A stretch of 64,000 nt of DNA, taken from assembly GCF_013359695.1 (NCBI RefSeq), contig NZ_JABFMU010000005.1, positions 62,001 to 126,000 on the forward strand, read 5' to 3'. Under the pieces are notes generated by a model, which saw nothing but the letters and a program-made list of their open reading frames with translations, did no database searches and was not told the DNA's origin. This DNA is from Pseudomonas sp. C2B4. GTDB lineage: Bacteria; Pseudomonadota; Gammaproteobacteria; Pseudomonadales; Pseudomonadaceae. Of this stretch, positions 8,352 through 16,123 are shown in pieces. The position numbers were made by a program, and so were the translations under genes. The first letter of the stretch is position 1. Each line of letters opens with the position of its first letter.

Positions 8352-11300
8352 AAGGGAGTTTCAACTTATCCGAATGGGCGCTTAAACATCAGTCGTTCGT
8401 CTGGTACCTGATGTTCGTCGGCTTGCTGATGGGCGTGTTCTCGTACATGAATCTGGGTCGCGAGGAAGACCCTTCGTTCACCATCAAGACCATGGTGATC
8501 CAGAGCCGCTGGCCCGGCGCGACCCAGGAAGAAACCCTCAAGCAGGTCACCGATCGCATCGAGAAAAAACTCGAAGAACTCGACTCCCTCGATTACGTGA
8601 AAAGCTACACCCGCCCCGGCGAATCCACGGTCTACGTGAACCTGCGCGACACCACCAAGGCCAAGGACATTCCGGAAATCTGGTACCAGGTGCGCAAGAA
8701 AATCGGCGACATCAAGGGCCAGTTTCCCCAGGGCCTGCAAGGGCCATCGTTCAACGATGAGTTCGGTGATGTGTTCGGGTCGGTCTATGCCTTCACCGCC
8801 GACGGGTTGTCGTTGCGTCAGCTGCGTGACTATGTCGAACAGGCTCGTGCCGAGATCCACGATGTGCCGGGGCTGGGCAAGATCCAGATGATCGGCCAGC
8901 AGGATGAAGTCATTTATCTGAACTTCTCCACGCGCAAACTGGCGGCGTTGGGCATCGATGAAGCCCAGGTCATCCAAAGCCTGCAAAAAGAAAACGCCAT
9001 CACCCCGGCCGGGGTGATCGAGGCCGGTCCCGAACGGATTACCGTGCGCACCTCCGGGCAGTTCGCCTCGGAAAAGGACCTGGCCGACGTCAACCTGCGG
9101 CTTAATGACCGCTTCTATCGGCTGGCCGACGTCGCCGACATCCGCCGTGGCTACGTCGACCCCATGAGCCCAGAATTTCGCTACAACGGCCAGCAAGCCA
9201 TCGGCCTGGCCATTGCCATGCAGAAGGGCGGGAACATCCAGGTGTTCGGCAAGGTCTTGCACCAGCGGATGATCGACCTGACCGCCGACTTGCCGGTGGG
9301 CGTGGGCGTGCACAACGTCTCCGACCAGGCGCAAGTGGTGGAAGAGGCGGTGGGTGGTTTCACCAGCGCGCTGTTCGAAGCGGTGGTGATTGTGCTGGTG
9401 GTGAGTTTCATCAGCCTCGGCGTGCGCGCAGGCCTGGTGGTGGCGTGCTCGATCCCGCTGGTGCTGGCCATGGTGTTCGTGTTCATGGAATACAGCGGCA
9501 TCACCATGCAGCGGATTTCCCTCGGCGCGCTGATCATCGCCCTCGGCCTGCTGGTGGACGACGCGATGATCACCGTGGAGATGATGGTCGCGCGCCTGGA
9601 GCTGGGCGATACCAAGGAACAGGCGGCGACGTTCGCCTACACCTCGACGGCCTTCCCGATGCTCACCGGCACCCTGGTGACCGTCGCCGGTTTCGTCCCC
9701 ATCGGCCTGAACGCCAGCTCCGCCGGTGAGTACACCTTCACCCTGTTTGCGGTGATCGCCGTGGCGATGATCGTCTCGTGGATCGTTGCGGTGCTGTTCG
9801 CCCCGGTGATCGGCGTACACATCCTCAGTACCCAGGTGAAGCCTCATTCGGCGGAACCGGGGCGTATGGGGCGGGCGTTCAACAGCGGTTTGTTGTGGAG
9901 CATGCGCAATCGCTGGTGGGCCATCGGCATCACCGTGCTGCTGTTCCTGTTATCGGTGTTTTGCATGCGCTTTGTGCAGAACCAGTTCTTCCCGTCTTCG
10001 GATCGCCCGGAAATCCTGGTGGACCTGAACCTGCCGCAAAACGCCTCCATCAATGAAACCCGCAAGGCCGTGGACAAGCTCGAAGCGACGCTCAAGGGCG
10101 ACCCGGACATCGTGCGCTGGAGCACCTACATCGGCCAGGGTGCGATTCGTTTCTACCTGCCCCTCGACCAGCAATTGCAGAACCCGTACTACGCGCAACT
10201 GGTGATCGTCAGCAAAGACTTCGAAGCCCGCAAAGCGCTCAGTGCCCGCCTGCGCGAACGCCTGCGCAAGGAGTTCGTCGGCATCGGCAGCTACGTGCAG
10301 GCGCTGGAAATGGGCCCGCCGGTGGGGCGGCCGATCCAGTACCGGGTCAGCGGCAATAACATCGATCAGGTGCGCAAGCACGCCATCGACCTGGCCAGCG
10401 AACTGGACAAGAGCCCGTACATCGGCGAGATCATTTTCGACTGGAACGAACCGGGCAAAGTGCTGCGCGTCGATATCGCCCAGGACAAGGCGCGCCAGCT
10501 CGGCCTTTCCTCCGAAGACGTGGCCAACCTGATGAACAGCATCGTCAGCGGCTCGACGGTGACCCAGGTCGACGACGACATCTACCTGATCAACGTGGTC
10601 GGCCGCGCCGTGGATGCCGAACGCGGCACGCCGGATACCCTGCAGAACCTGCAGATCGTCACGCCCAGCGGCACCTCGATTCCGCTATTGGCGTTTGCCA
10701 CCGTGCGCTATGAGCTGGAGCAGCCGCTGGTGTGGCGTCGCGACCGCAAGCCGACCGTGACCATCAAGGCCGCCACCCTGGGTGATATTCAACCCACGGA
10801 CCTGGTGACCCTGCTCAAGCCGGACATGGACAAGTTCGCTGCGGGGTTGCCGGTGGGTTACAAAGTCGCCACCGGCGGTACGGTGGAAGAGAGCGCCAAG
10901 GCCCAGGGGCCGATTGCCAAGGTCGTGCCGCTGATGGTGTTTTTGATGGCGACTTTCCTGATGATCCAGCTGCACAGCGTGCAGAAGATGTTCCTGGTGG
11001 CCAGCGTGGCGCCGCTGGGCCTGATCGGCGTGGTGATCGCGCTGGTACCGACCGGAACGCCCATGGGCTTTGTGGCGATCCTGGGGATCCTGGCGTTGAT
11101 CGGCATCATCATCCGCAACTCGGTGATCCTGGTGACGCAGATCGATGCATTCGTCAGCGAAGGCTATTCGCAGTGGGACGCGGTGCTGCAGGCCACTGAC
11201 CATCGGCGACGGCCGATCCTGCTGACTGCCGCAGCGGCGAGCATGGGCATGATCCCGATCGCGCGGGAGGTGTTCTGGGGGCCGATGGCCTACGCGATGA

Positions 11301-11401
11301 TCGGCGGGATCATCATTGCCACGCTACTGACCTTGCTGTTTTTGCCGGCGCTATATGTGGCTTGGTACAAGATTCGCGAGCCGAAGAAGGGGGCTGCATA
11401 G
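8348..11401 (+). CDS. triC: RND efflux pump inner-membrane subunit (TriC-like)
   Basis: A 1017-residue resistance-nodulation-division transporter (AcrB superfamily, PF00873), full length for the family (TriC about 1015). The N-terminal TM1 is followed by MNLGREEDPSF, typical of the TriC/VexF-like clade where classic HAE1 pumps have NLPVAQYPT-like text. The paired Asp residues in LGLLVDDAMITVE (TM4) are the proton-relay positions. The two large periplasmic loops and the C-terminal six-helix block are intact. It overlaps triB by ATGA. No outer-membrane TolC-family gene follows, so the pump must borrow one, as TriABC does with OpmH. Confidence 0.88.
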   Translation: MKGSFNLSEWALKHQSFVWYLMFVGLLMGVFSYMNLGREEDPSFTIKTMVIQSRWPGATQEETLKQVTDRIEKKLEELDSLDYVKSYTRPGESTVYVNLRDTTKAKDIPEIWYQVRKKIGDIKGQFPQGLQGPSFNDEFGDVFGSVYAFTADGLSLRQLRDYVEQARAEIHDVPGLGKIQMIGQQDEVIYLNFSTRKLAALGIDEAQVIQSLQKENAITPAGVIEAGPERITVRTSGQFASEKDLADVNLRLNDRFYRLADVADIRRGYVDPMSPEFRYNGQQAIGLAIAMQKGGNIQVFGKVLHQRMIDLTADLPVGVGVHNVSDQAQVVEEAVGGFTSALFEAVVIVLVVSFISLGVRAGLVVACSIPLVLAMVFVFMEYSGITMQRISLGALIIALGLLVDDAMITVEMMVARLELGDTKEQAATFAYTSTAFPMLTGTLVTVAGFVPIGLNASSAGEYTFTLFAVIAVAMIVSWIVAVLFAPVIGVHILSTQVKPHSAEPGRMGRAFNSGLLWSMRNRWWAIGITVLLFLLSVFCMRFVQNQFFPSSDRPEILVDLNLPQNASINETRKAVDKLEATLKGDPDIVRWSTYIGQGAIRFYLPLDQQLQNPYYAQLVIVSKDFEARKALSARLRERLRKEFVGIGSYVQALEMGPPVGRPIQYRVSGNNIDQVRKHAIDLASELDKSPYIGEIIFDWNEPGKVLRVDIAQDKARQLGLSSEDVANLMNSIVSGSTVTQVDDDIYLINVVGRAVDAERGTPDTLQNLQIVTPSGTSIPLLAFATVRYELEQPLVWRRDRKPTVTIKAATLGDIQPTDLVTLLKPDMDKFAAGLPVGYKVATGGTVEESAKAQGPIAKVVPLMVFLMATFLMIQLHSVQKMFLVASVAPLGLIGVVIALVPTGTPMGFVAILGILALIGIIIRNSVILVTQIDAFVSEGYSQWDAVLQATDHRRRPILLTAAAASMGMIPIAREVFWGPMAYAMIGGIIIATLLTLLFLPALYVAWYKIREPKKGAA

Positions 11402-11421
11402 CGGCGAGCGCTTCGCGCTCT

Positions 11422-11516
11422 ATTCGCGAGCAGGCTCGCTCCCACAGTTGATCTCTGGTGAACACAAAATTGATGTTCGGCACGATCCATTGTGGGAGCG
11501 AGCCTGCTCGCGAAGA
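11422..11516. repeat. REP inverted pair
   Basis: TTCGCGAGCAGGCTCGCTCC at about 11423-11442 faces GTGGGAGCGAGCCTGCTCGC at 11492-11511, downstream of the convergent triC and methyltransferase genes. Confidence 0.85.
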
Positions 11517-11547
11517 CGTCAGTACAAACACCGCCACCCTCAAGGCT

Positions 11548-12174
11548 TCAAACCTTTCGCCAAACACTCGCCAACCAAGGCTGCTGCTCCCGCGGCAACC
11601 CCGCCGGCCGGTAGTAATGCTCCAGCTCCACAAACCCCGCCTCGGTCAGCAACTGCTGCCACGCCGTGAGATCGTGATACGCCCCATAACGCGGCCCATT
11701 CCAGCCCTCCTGATTCTCGCCACGGGGGTTGGAGCTGAACAACACGCCCCCCGGCTTCAACGTTGCGCGCAGTTCCTTCAACACCCGAGGCAGCTCCTGG
11801 CGCGGGATGTGGAACAACACGGCGTTGGCGAAAATCCCGTCGAAGCGCTCGCTCGGTAAATCGAGCTTCAAGAAGTCCTGATGCCAGACCTCGCAACCGC
11901 TGTCTTCACGGGCCATCCCGGCAAATTTTTCCGCACCGTCGAGGCCGACGGCGGTGTGGCCCATGCGGGTGAAGGTCTGCAAATCACGGCCCGGCCCACA
12001 GCCAAAATCCAGGATCTGAAACGGCGCCTCGCCCTGGATGTGCCGCAGCAGCGCATCGATGTTTTGGCTGACATCGTGATCACGCGTCCCTTCGCGAAAA
12101 CCCTCGGCCACCGAGTTGTAATGGGCCAGGGTGGTGGCGGTGATCTGGTTGAGGTCGGTGGGGGTCTGTTTCAT
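11548..12174 (-). CDS. Class I SAM-dependent methyltransferase
   Basis: A 208-residue methyltransferase with motif I ILDFGCGPGRDLQ, an acidic post-I region (VGLDGAEKF), motif IV-like FDGIFANAVLFHIP, and the LKPGGVLFSSNPRG strand, the ordinary UbiE/Methyltransf_11 pattern. The ATG at 12174 is chosen. A GTG at 12213 is in frame but gives an untypical N-terminus, and neither has a strong ribosome site. Its GC-rich codon use matches the core genome and differs from the AT-richer cluster upstream, so it is probably not part of that cluster even though it lies 122 bases beyond it on the same strand. The substrate is unknown. Confidence 0.8.
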   Translation of the reverse strand: MKQTPTDLNQITATTLAHYNSVAEGFREGTRDHDVSQNIDALLRHIQGEAPFQILDFGCGPGRDLQTFTRMGHTAVGLDGAEKFAGMAREDSGCEVWHQDFLKLDLPSERFDGIFANAVLFHIPRQELPRVLKELRATLKPGGVLFSSNPRGENQEGWNGPRYGAYHDLTAWQQLLTEAGFVELEHYYRPAGLPREQQPWLASVWRKV

Positions 12175-12296
12175 GGTGGGCTGCGCGGTAATGAAGGTTA
12201 AGTGATCACTCACTATAGGGCTTTAAAATATCCCCGCACCTATTACTGTTTTCCATAAACATCAGGCGGTTATTACATGGAGGCTTGAATGGGTGA

Positions 12297-13364
12297 TCAG
12301 GTTTCATACCGGATGGGCATAGAGCTCAAGGCGGACTTGTACCCGATTATCGCGCCGTTGGCGGCAGGGGCATCGAACTGAACGGTTTCGATACGGGTAA
12401 AACCGGCTTTTTTCAACCAACTGCCATATTCAGCGCCGGTGTAATTACGCCCCCAGGTTTCAATCAGCATGTTGAGGCTCATCAGCGCTGCGCCTACAGG
12501 CCCATCCTTACTGTCATTCACGAACTGGTCACAGATCACCAATCTTCCGCCAGGCACCAAGGCACGGTGGCATTTTTCGATGATCATCTGGCAATCATCT
12601 TCGTTCCAGTCAAGCAGTATCCGGGACAGTAAAATGACCTCATGCCCGTACGGCAGGTAGGGGTCGGTGAAAAAATTTCCTTCGATCAGGACGATGCGTT
12701 TTGCAAGGCCGGCCTTATCGATTTTTGGGCGGGTCAATTCGCAGACAAAGGGCAAGTCATAAACAGCTGACTTTAGCTTGGGGTATCGCTTGCAAAAAAC
12801 AATGTCGAAGGCAGCACCGCCGCCTCCGACATCGAGCAGGTATCGGGTTGTTGAGAAGTCGATGACTTGCAGAAGCTTTTGAGCCGTCGTGATTGACAAT
12901 GCATACATCGCCTCCCAGAAATCATGCACAAGCTCGGGGTCTTCAGCATCAAACAGACTATTTTGTTTGTTCGGATCCCACGTCTGCGGACAATTGTTAC
13001 GCAGCGCCTTTTCCAACTGCATCCACGCCGGGTACTCACGGCGGTCGGCCATTTCAATCCAGCCTCCGAAATAAAGGGGGTTGTCGCGGACGAGGTAGTG
13101 CTCGGACAGTTGAGAGTTTGTGTAGCGATCATTCCGTTTTTCCAGCAGTCCTAGCGCAGCGCAGGCGGTCAGTAGCATTTCGGCTGGCCGCGGTTGAATG
13201 TTGTAACGTTGAGAGAACTCGGAAACAGTCATGCCACCGGATTCACAGAGATCAGTGAACAGATTCAGCTTATTGGCGACGGCCAGAACTTTGGATGCCC
13301 AAAAACCCGTGACGAGATCCATCAGTGGTTGGGCGCTTGGAATTGGCGCGGCAGGTGTTTGCAT
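12297..13364 (-). CDS. O-methyltransferase of the type III polyketide operon
   Basis: A 355-residue class I O-methyltransferase of the plant COMT/bacterial DnrK type: N-terminal dimerisation winged helix (about residues 15-110), motif I LLDVGGGGAAFDI near 170, and the LVPGGRLVICDQF strand near 270. The usual catalytic-His motif LHDW reads ILLDWNEDD here, so His is replaced by Leu. Bacterial relatives such as DnrK and RdmB also lack this base, so activity is still possible. The ATG at 13364 has AGAGGAGT upstream; the longer open frame to 13598 has no family match. It is the last gene of the four-gene operon, 46 bases after the NTF2-like gene, with AT-richer codon use than the flanks. Likely role: O-methylation of a naphthol-type product (inference). 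Confidence 0.82.
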   Translation of the reverse strand: MQTPAAPIPSAQPLMDLVTGFWASKVLAVANKLNLFTDLCESGGMTVSEFSQRYNIQPRPAEMLLTACAALGLLEKRNDRYTNSQLSEHYLVRDNPLYFGGWIEMADRREYPAWMQLEKALRNNCPQTWDPNKQNSLFDAEDPELVHDFWEAMYALSITTAQKLLQVIDFSTTRYLLDVGGGGAAFDIVFCKRYPKLKSAVYDLPFVCELTRPKIDKAGLAKRIVLIEGNFFTDPYLPYGHEVILLSRILLDWNEDDCQMIIEKCHRALVPGGRLVICDQFVNDSKDGPVGAALMSLNMLIETWGRNYTGAEYGSWLKKAGFTRIETVQFDAPAANGAIIGYKSALSSMPIRYET

Positions 13365-13410
13365 TGACTGACACTCCTCTGGGTTGATGGGATCAGGTCT
13401 AGAGGTGTCT

Positions 13411-13794
13411 TTAAAAAAAGTTGCCCAAAACCGTTGGGTCGTAGGCGTTCTCCCAATGTTCAACGATGCGACCATTACGAAATCGCCAAAGTCCACAGAA
13501 GGGCATTTCATGATGGCTGCCTTTGATGAACATGCGTAACACGCCCAAGACTGCCCCGAAGTGATCATTCGCAATGATGCTTTGCACATCCATGACAAGC
13601 GTATTTTGGGTCAATTCAATCAGTTCAAGTTCTTTCGCCAGCACTGCGTTTTTGCCAATGATCTTTGCGACGTGTCCCGGTATCTCTCGGTCAGCGGTAT
13701 GCAGGACGACATCATCATCAACATATATATCGATGCAGCTCAGGTCTTTATAAATGGCGCGCAGTATTTTTACATTGGGGTGGTTGATGGACAT
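13411..13794 (-). CDS. NTF2/SnoaL-fold small protein, possible dehydratase or cyclase
   Basis: A 127-residue protein with the pattern of nuclear-transport-factor-2/SnoaL-like domains: N-terminal helix (HPNVKILRAIYKDL), DDDVVLHTADREIPG strand region, then FCGLWRFRNGRIVEHWENAYDP at the C-terminus (the common phenylpropionate/SnoaL ending). Candidate polar residues for catalysis are Asp26-28, His32, His78, His94-95 and His113. Fungal scytalone dehydratase has the same overall fold and acts in tetrahydroxynaphthalene reduction, so a dehydratase role is attractive in this operon. Polyketide cyclase, hydroxylase or structural roles are also known for the fold. AGGAG precedes the ATG at 13794. Gaps to neighbours are 41 and 46 bases. 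Confidence 0.75.
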   Translation of the reverse strand: MSINHPNVKILRAIYKDLSCIDIYVDDDVVLHTADREIPGHVAKIIGKNAVLAKELELIELTQNTLVMDVQSIIANDHFGAVLGVLRMFIKGSHHEMPFCGLWRFRNGRIVEHWENAYDPTVLGNFF

Positions 13795-13835
13795 ATCGAC
13801 GCTCCTGCTCTCAGTTGCGGATAAACGGCGCGCGC

Positions 13836-14771
13836 CTAATGTTCAGGTCGCCAGGTAGGCGGATTTGCGTCATCAACGGCTTTTGCAATAGCAGCCATGT
13901 CGGACGCGCTCAACTGAATGTCAGTTGTTTTTATGTTTTCTTCCAAATGTTTAATTGATGTGGTTCCCGGGATGAGAACTGTTGCTGGGGACTTATGTAG
14001 TAACCACGCCAAAGCAAGTTGTGAGGGCGTGACGCCATAGCGTTTTGCAATTGGCGAAAGCACGTTGTCCGGGCCAACCAGGCCTCCATGCCCTAACGGA
14101 AACCAGGGGATATAAGCAACGTTATTCTTCTGCGCGAATTTCAGCGTTGGATCGTCGGTTCGATCGGCTACGTTGTACAAGTTCTCTATCGCGACGATGT
14201 CGACAATTTTTTGAGCTTTCTTGAGTTGAGCAACGGACACAGCCGGTTGCCCAGACAAACCGATGTGTCGAATCTTTCCCTGTTGCTGAAGGGCGGCGAG
14301 TTCACCCAGTTGATCCGCAAGCGGCACAGCGGGATCGATACTATGGAGTTGGTAGAGCGGGATACGCTCCATACCCAAATTGCGCAGGCTCAATTCTACC
14401 TGTTGGCGCAAATAGGCCGGGCGTCCGCAGGGAACGATGTAAGGGGCTCCGGGCTCGCCATGAATCCAGTCTTTTGGGCCTGAGCGCAGCAAGCCTCCTT
14501 TGGTGCATATCACCAGATCGTCACTATAGGGGTGCAAGGCACGACGAATGATCTGTTCATTATTTCCAGGGCCATAGCAGTCCGCAGTATCAATGAAGTT
14601 AACGCCAAGCTCGACGGCTCGTCGAAGCAGTTTGACCGCCTTTTTCGGATCATCAGGATCGCCCCACATACCGTAGCCGGTCAGGTGCATGGCCCCATAT
14701 CCAAGGCGGTTGATGGTCATGTCACCGCCAAGGGTTAACTGATTGGCAGATTGCGTATGTTGATGGTTCAT
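13836..14771 (-). CDS. Aldo/keto reductase of the type III polyketide operon
   Basis: A 311-residue aldo/keto reductase with the full catalytic tetrad: Asp61 and Tyr66 in FIDTADCYGPGNNE, Lys91 in ICTKGG and His143 in YQLHSID. It ends with the usual NADPH-side segment VLIPGTTSIKHLEENI. It begins 25 bases after the polyketide synthase stop, behind AAGGAGA, and is followed by the NTF2-like gene. Aldo/keto reductases are known to work with type III synthases in plants (chalcone reductase), and reduction of a tetrahydroxynaphthalene keto tautomer is the natural hypothesis here. Such substrates are reduced by SDR enzymes in fungi, so this would be a different family doing a similar job. Confidence 0.85.
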   Translation of the reverse strand: MNHQHTQSANQLTLGGDMTINRLGYGAMHLTGYGMWGDPDDPKKAVKLLRRAVELGVNFIDTADCYGPGNNEQIIRRALHPYSDDLVICTKGGLLRSGPKDWIHGEPGAPYIVPCGRPAYLRQQVELSLRNLGMERIPLYQLHSIDPAVPLADQLGELAALQQQGKIRHIGLSGQPAVSVAQLKKAQKIVDIVAIENLYNVADRTDDPTLKFAQKNNVAYIPWFPLGHGGLVGPDNVLSPIAKRYGVTPSQLALAWLLHKSPATVLIPGTTSIKHLEENIKTTDIQLSASDMAAIAKAVDDANPPTWRPEH

Positions 14772-14796
14772 GAAGCATTCTCCTTGGAATCAGTTT

Positions 14797-15852
14797 TCAT
14801 TGGGTGCCGGTTCCCTGCCATGTGCCCAGGATAATTTCGGCAGTAATCCCGGGGCCAAATCCGGCGATAATTCCGCGCGAGCCATCGGCCAGTCCCGCGT
14901 CGAATTGGCGGCGTAATGCATCAAGAACAACAACGGAAGCTATGTTGCCGTACTCGGTTAGAGTGGCTTGGCTGTGAGCGAACAAATGGAGTTCAACATT
15001 CAAAAAGTGCGACAGATCGGAAAGTATCCGAGGGCCACCGGCGTGAATAATATAAAAACCCAGTTTTTCAACATCCCAGTCGTAAGTGGTTGCCATGGCA
15101 CGTAGCTCGGGAGCCAATTGCTCCATGGTTTTTGGCACTCGCCTGTCCAGTTGGAAGTGAAAGCCGGTTTTCTTGACTGCATAACTGATCCAGTCTTCCG
15201 TGCCTAATACCAGTCGCGATCCGTTGTGCTCCAGACGCATTCCGCGTCCCCCTTGGCCGCGGACAACCGCAGCGCCCAAGGCGTCACCAAACAGCCCGTT
15301 TGATAACAGATTGCCAATGCTCATATCGGAAGGTTGATAGCATAAAGAGCAAAATTCACAGGCCACAATCAATGCATTTGATTCCGGGTAAGCCAGGCAA
15401 AAATTGTGGGCGTTATTGATTGCTGCACCGCCGGCAGCGCATCCGAGTTGCGCGATAGGTAGCTGTCTGGTGTCATTGCGAAAGCCAAGATTATTGATTA
15501 TCCATGCGGTAAGTGATGGCATGGTGAAGCCCGTGCATGACACGAAAATGATTGCATCGATTTGATGGGCACTGACTTGTGCATTTTTTAGCGCTGTTTC
15601 AATAACTTTTGGAAGTCGGCGCTTGGCTTCGTGTACATAAATAAGGTTGCGCTCCTCAAAGCCTGGGTGCGTCAGTGTCTTTTCGATTGGTTGTACAAAG
15701 TGCCGTTTATTGACGCCGGTGTTTTTTATCAGTCGCAAAATGAGCGATAGATTTTCATGGCGGGGATAGAGTCGACGTGCAAGTTCCAGTGTCTGCTCCA
15801 TGCTGATAGTGTGTTCCGGGACAGAGGTCGCTGGGCAACAGAGTACTGGCAT
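14797..15852 (-). CDS. Type III polyketide synthase, RppA-like 1,3,6,8-tetrahydroxynaphthalene synthase
   Basis: A 351-residue chalcone-synthase-fold enzyme. The catalytic triad is Cys138 (IAQLGCAAGG), His270 (YIIHAGGP) and Asn303 (YGNIASVV), the same numbering as Streptomyces RppA. Tyr224 (ISYAV), known in RppA to govern starter choice, and Cys106 (VSCTGF) are also present. Long stretches read like RppA (HFVQPIEKTL, MPSLTAWIIN, FCSLCYQPSD), far closer than to the pseudomonad PhlD. Expected reaction: five malonyl-CoA to 1,3,6,8-tetrahydroxynaphthalene, which oxidises spontaneously to flaviolin. First gene of a four-gene operon. AT-richer than the flanks, which suggests transfer. The SD GAGGG sits in a hairpin loop (15854-15869). 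RppA-type activity is a strong family inference, not proven. Confidence 0.9.
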   Translation of the reverse strand: MPVLCCPATSVPEHTISMEQTLELARRLYPRHENLSLILRLIKNTGVNKRHFVQPIEKTLTHPGFEERNLIYVHEAKRRLPKVIETALKNAQVSAHQIDAIIFVSCTGFTMPSLTAWIINNLGFRNDTRQLPIAQLGCAAGGAAINNAHNFCLAYPESNALIVACEFCSLCYQPSDMSIGNLLSNGLFGDALGAAVVRGQGGRGMRLEHNGSRLVLGTEDWISYAVKKTGFHFQLDRRVPKTMEQLAPELRAMATTYDWDVEKLGFYIIHAGGPRILSDLSHFLNVELHLFAHSQATLTEYGNIASVVVLDALRRQFDAGLADGSRGIIAGFGPGITAEIILGTWQGTGTQ

Positions 15853-15853
15853 G

Positions 15854-15869
15854 ACACGATCCCTCGTGT
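15854..15869 (-). promoter_or_regulatory. RBS hairpin with GGGA loop, candidate RsmA/RsmE site
   Basis: In the mRNA the arms ACACGA and UCGUGU pair perfectly around the loop GGGA, which is the core of the Shine-Dalgarno of the polyketide synthase gene, one base before the ATG. The reading AGGGA fits the A-N-GGA core bound by CsrA/RsmA proteins, which typically sits in a short hairpin loop over the ribosome site. Confidence 0.6.
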
Positions 15870-15911
15870 GAATTTAGACTGGAAAGTACATTGTTCATTG
15901 ATGCAGCATTT

Positions 15912-15940
15912 TATCGATTTAAGATGGCGTTAAATCGATA
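15912..15940. promoter_or_regulatory. Perfect 11-bp inverted repeat in the polyketide operon leader
   Basis: TATCGATTTAA (15912-15922) and TTAAATCGATA (15930-15940) are perfect reverse complements with a 7-base spacer, 60-90 bases before the start codon. The size and symmetry suit a TetR-family-type operator downstream of the transcription start, or a stable leader hairpin. No repressor gene is adjacent. Confidence 0.6.
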
Positions 15941-15975
15941 GTCTGGGCTGAAATACTAAGGCTTTTCTTGTGATT

Positions 15976-16004
15976 AATATTGTTTGTTTTCTTATGGGTA
16001 TCAA
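15976..16004 (-). promoter_or_regulatory. Candidate sigma-70 promoter of the polyketide operon
   Basis: On the minus strand TTGATA (15999-16004) and AATATT (15976-15981) are separated by 17 bases. This would place transcription start near 15968 and give a leader of about 115 bases containing both the inverted repeat and the RBS hairpin. Confidence 0.4.
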
Positions 16005-16123
16005 CTGTCATAAATTACAGTGGATTAGTTTTATTTGGACTTATCCGTCATCGATTCGATTATAAAATTCATAAAACCTTATCCCTTCAGTGGGAGCGGG
16101 CTGACCCACTCCCGTTCCAGCGT

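Noticed and set aside
11548..12174. Small methyltransferase as a fifth gene of the polyketide operon
   Set aside because: It is on the same strand but 122 bases away, without AT-rich composition, and has a generic UbiE-like sequence. Membership is not supported.
14797..15852. PhlD (phloroglucinol synthase) identity for the type III PKS
   Set aside because: PhlD-typical sequence around the N-terminus and the active-site region is not matched, while many stretches and Tyr224 match RppA. No phlACB genes are present.
16089..16110. Terminator of the DUF6124 gene (AGTGGG/CCCACT hairpin)
   Set aside because: The stem is only 6 bp with a 10-base loop and there is no T-run on the minus strand.
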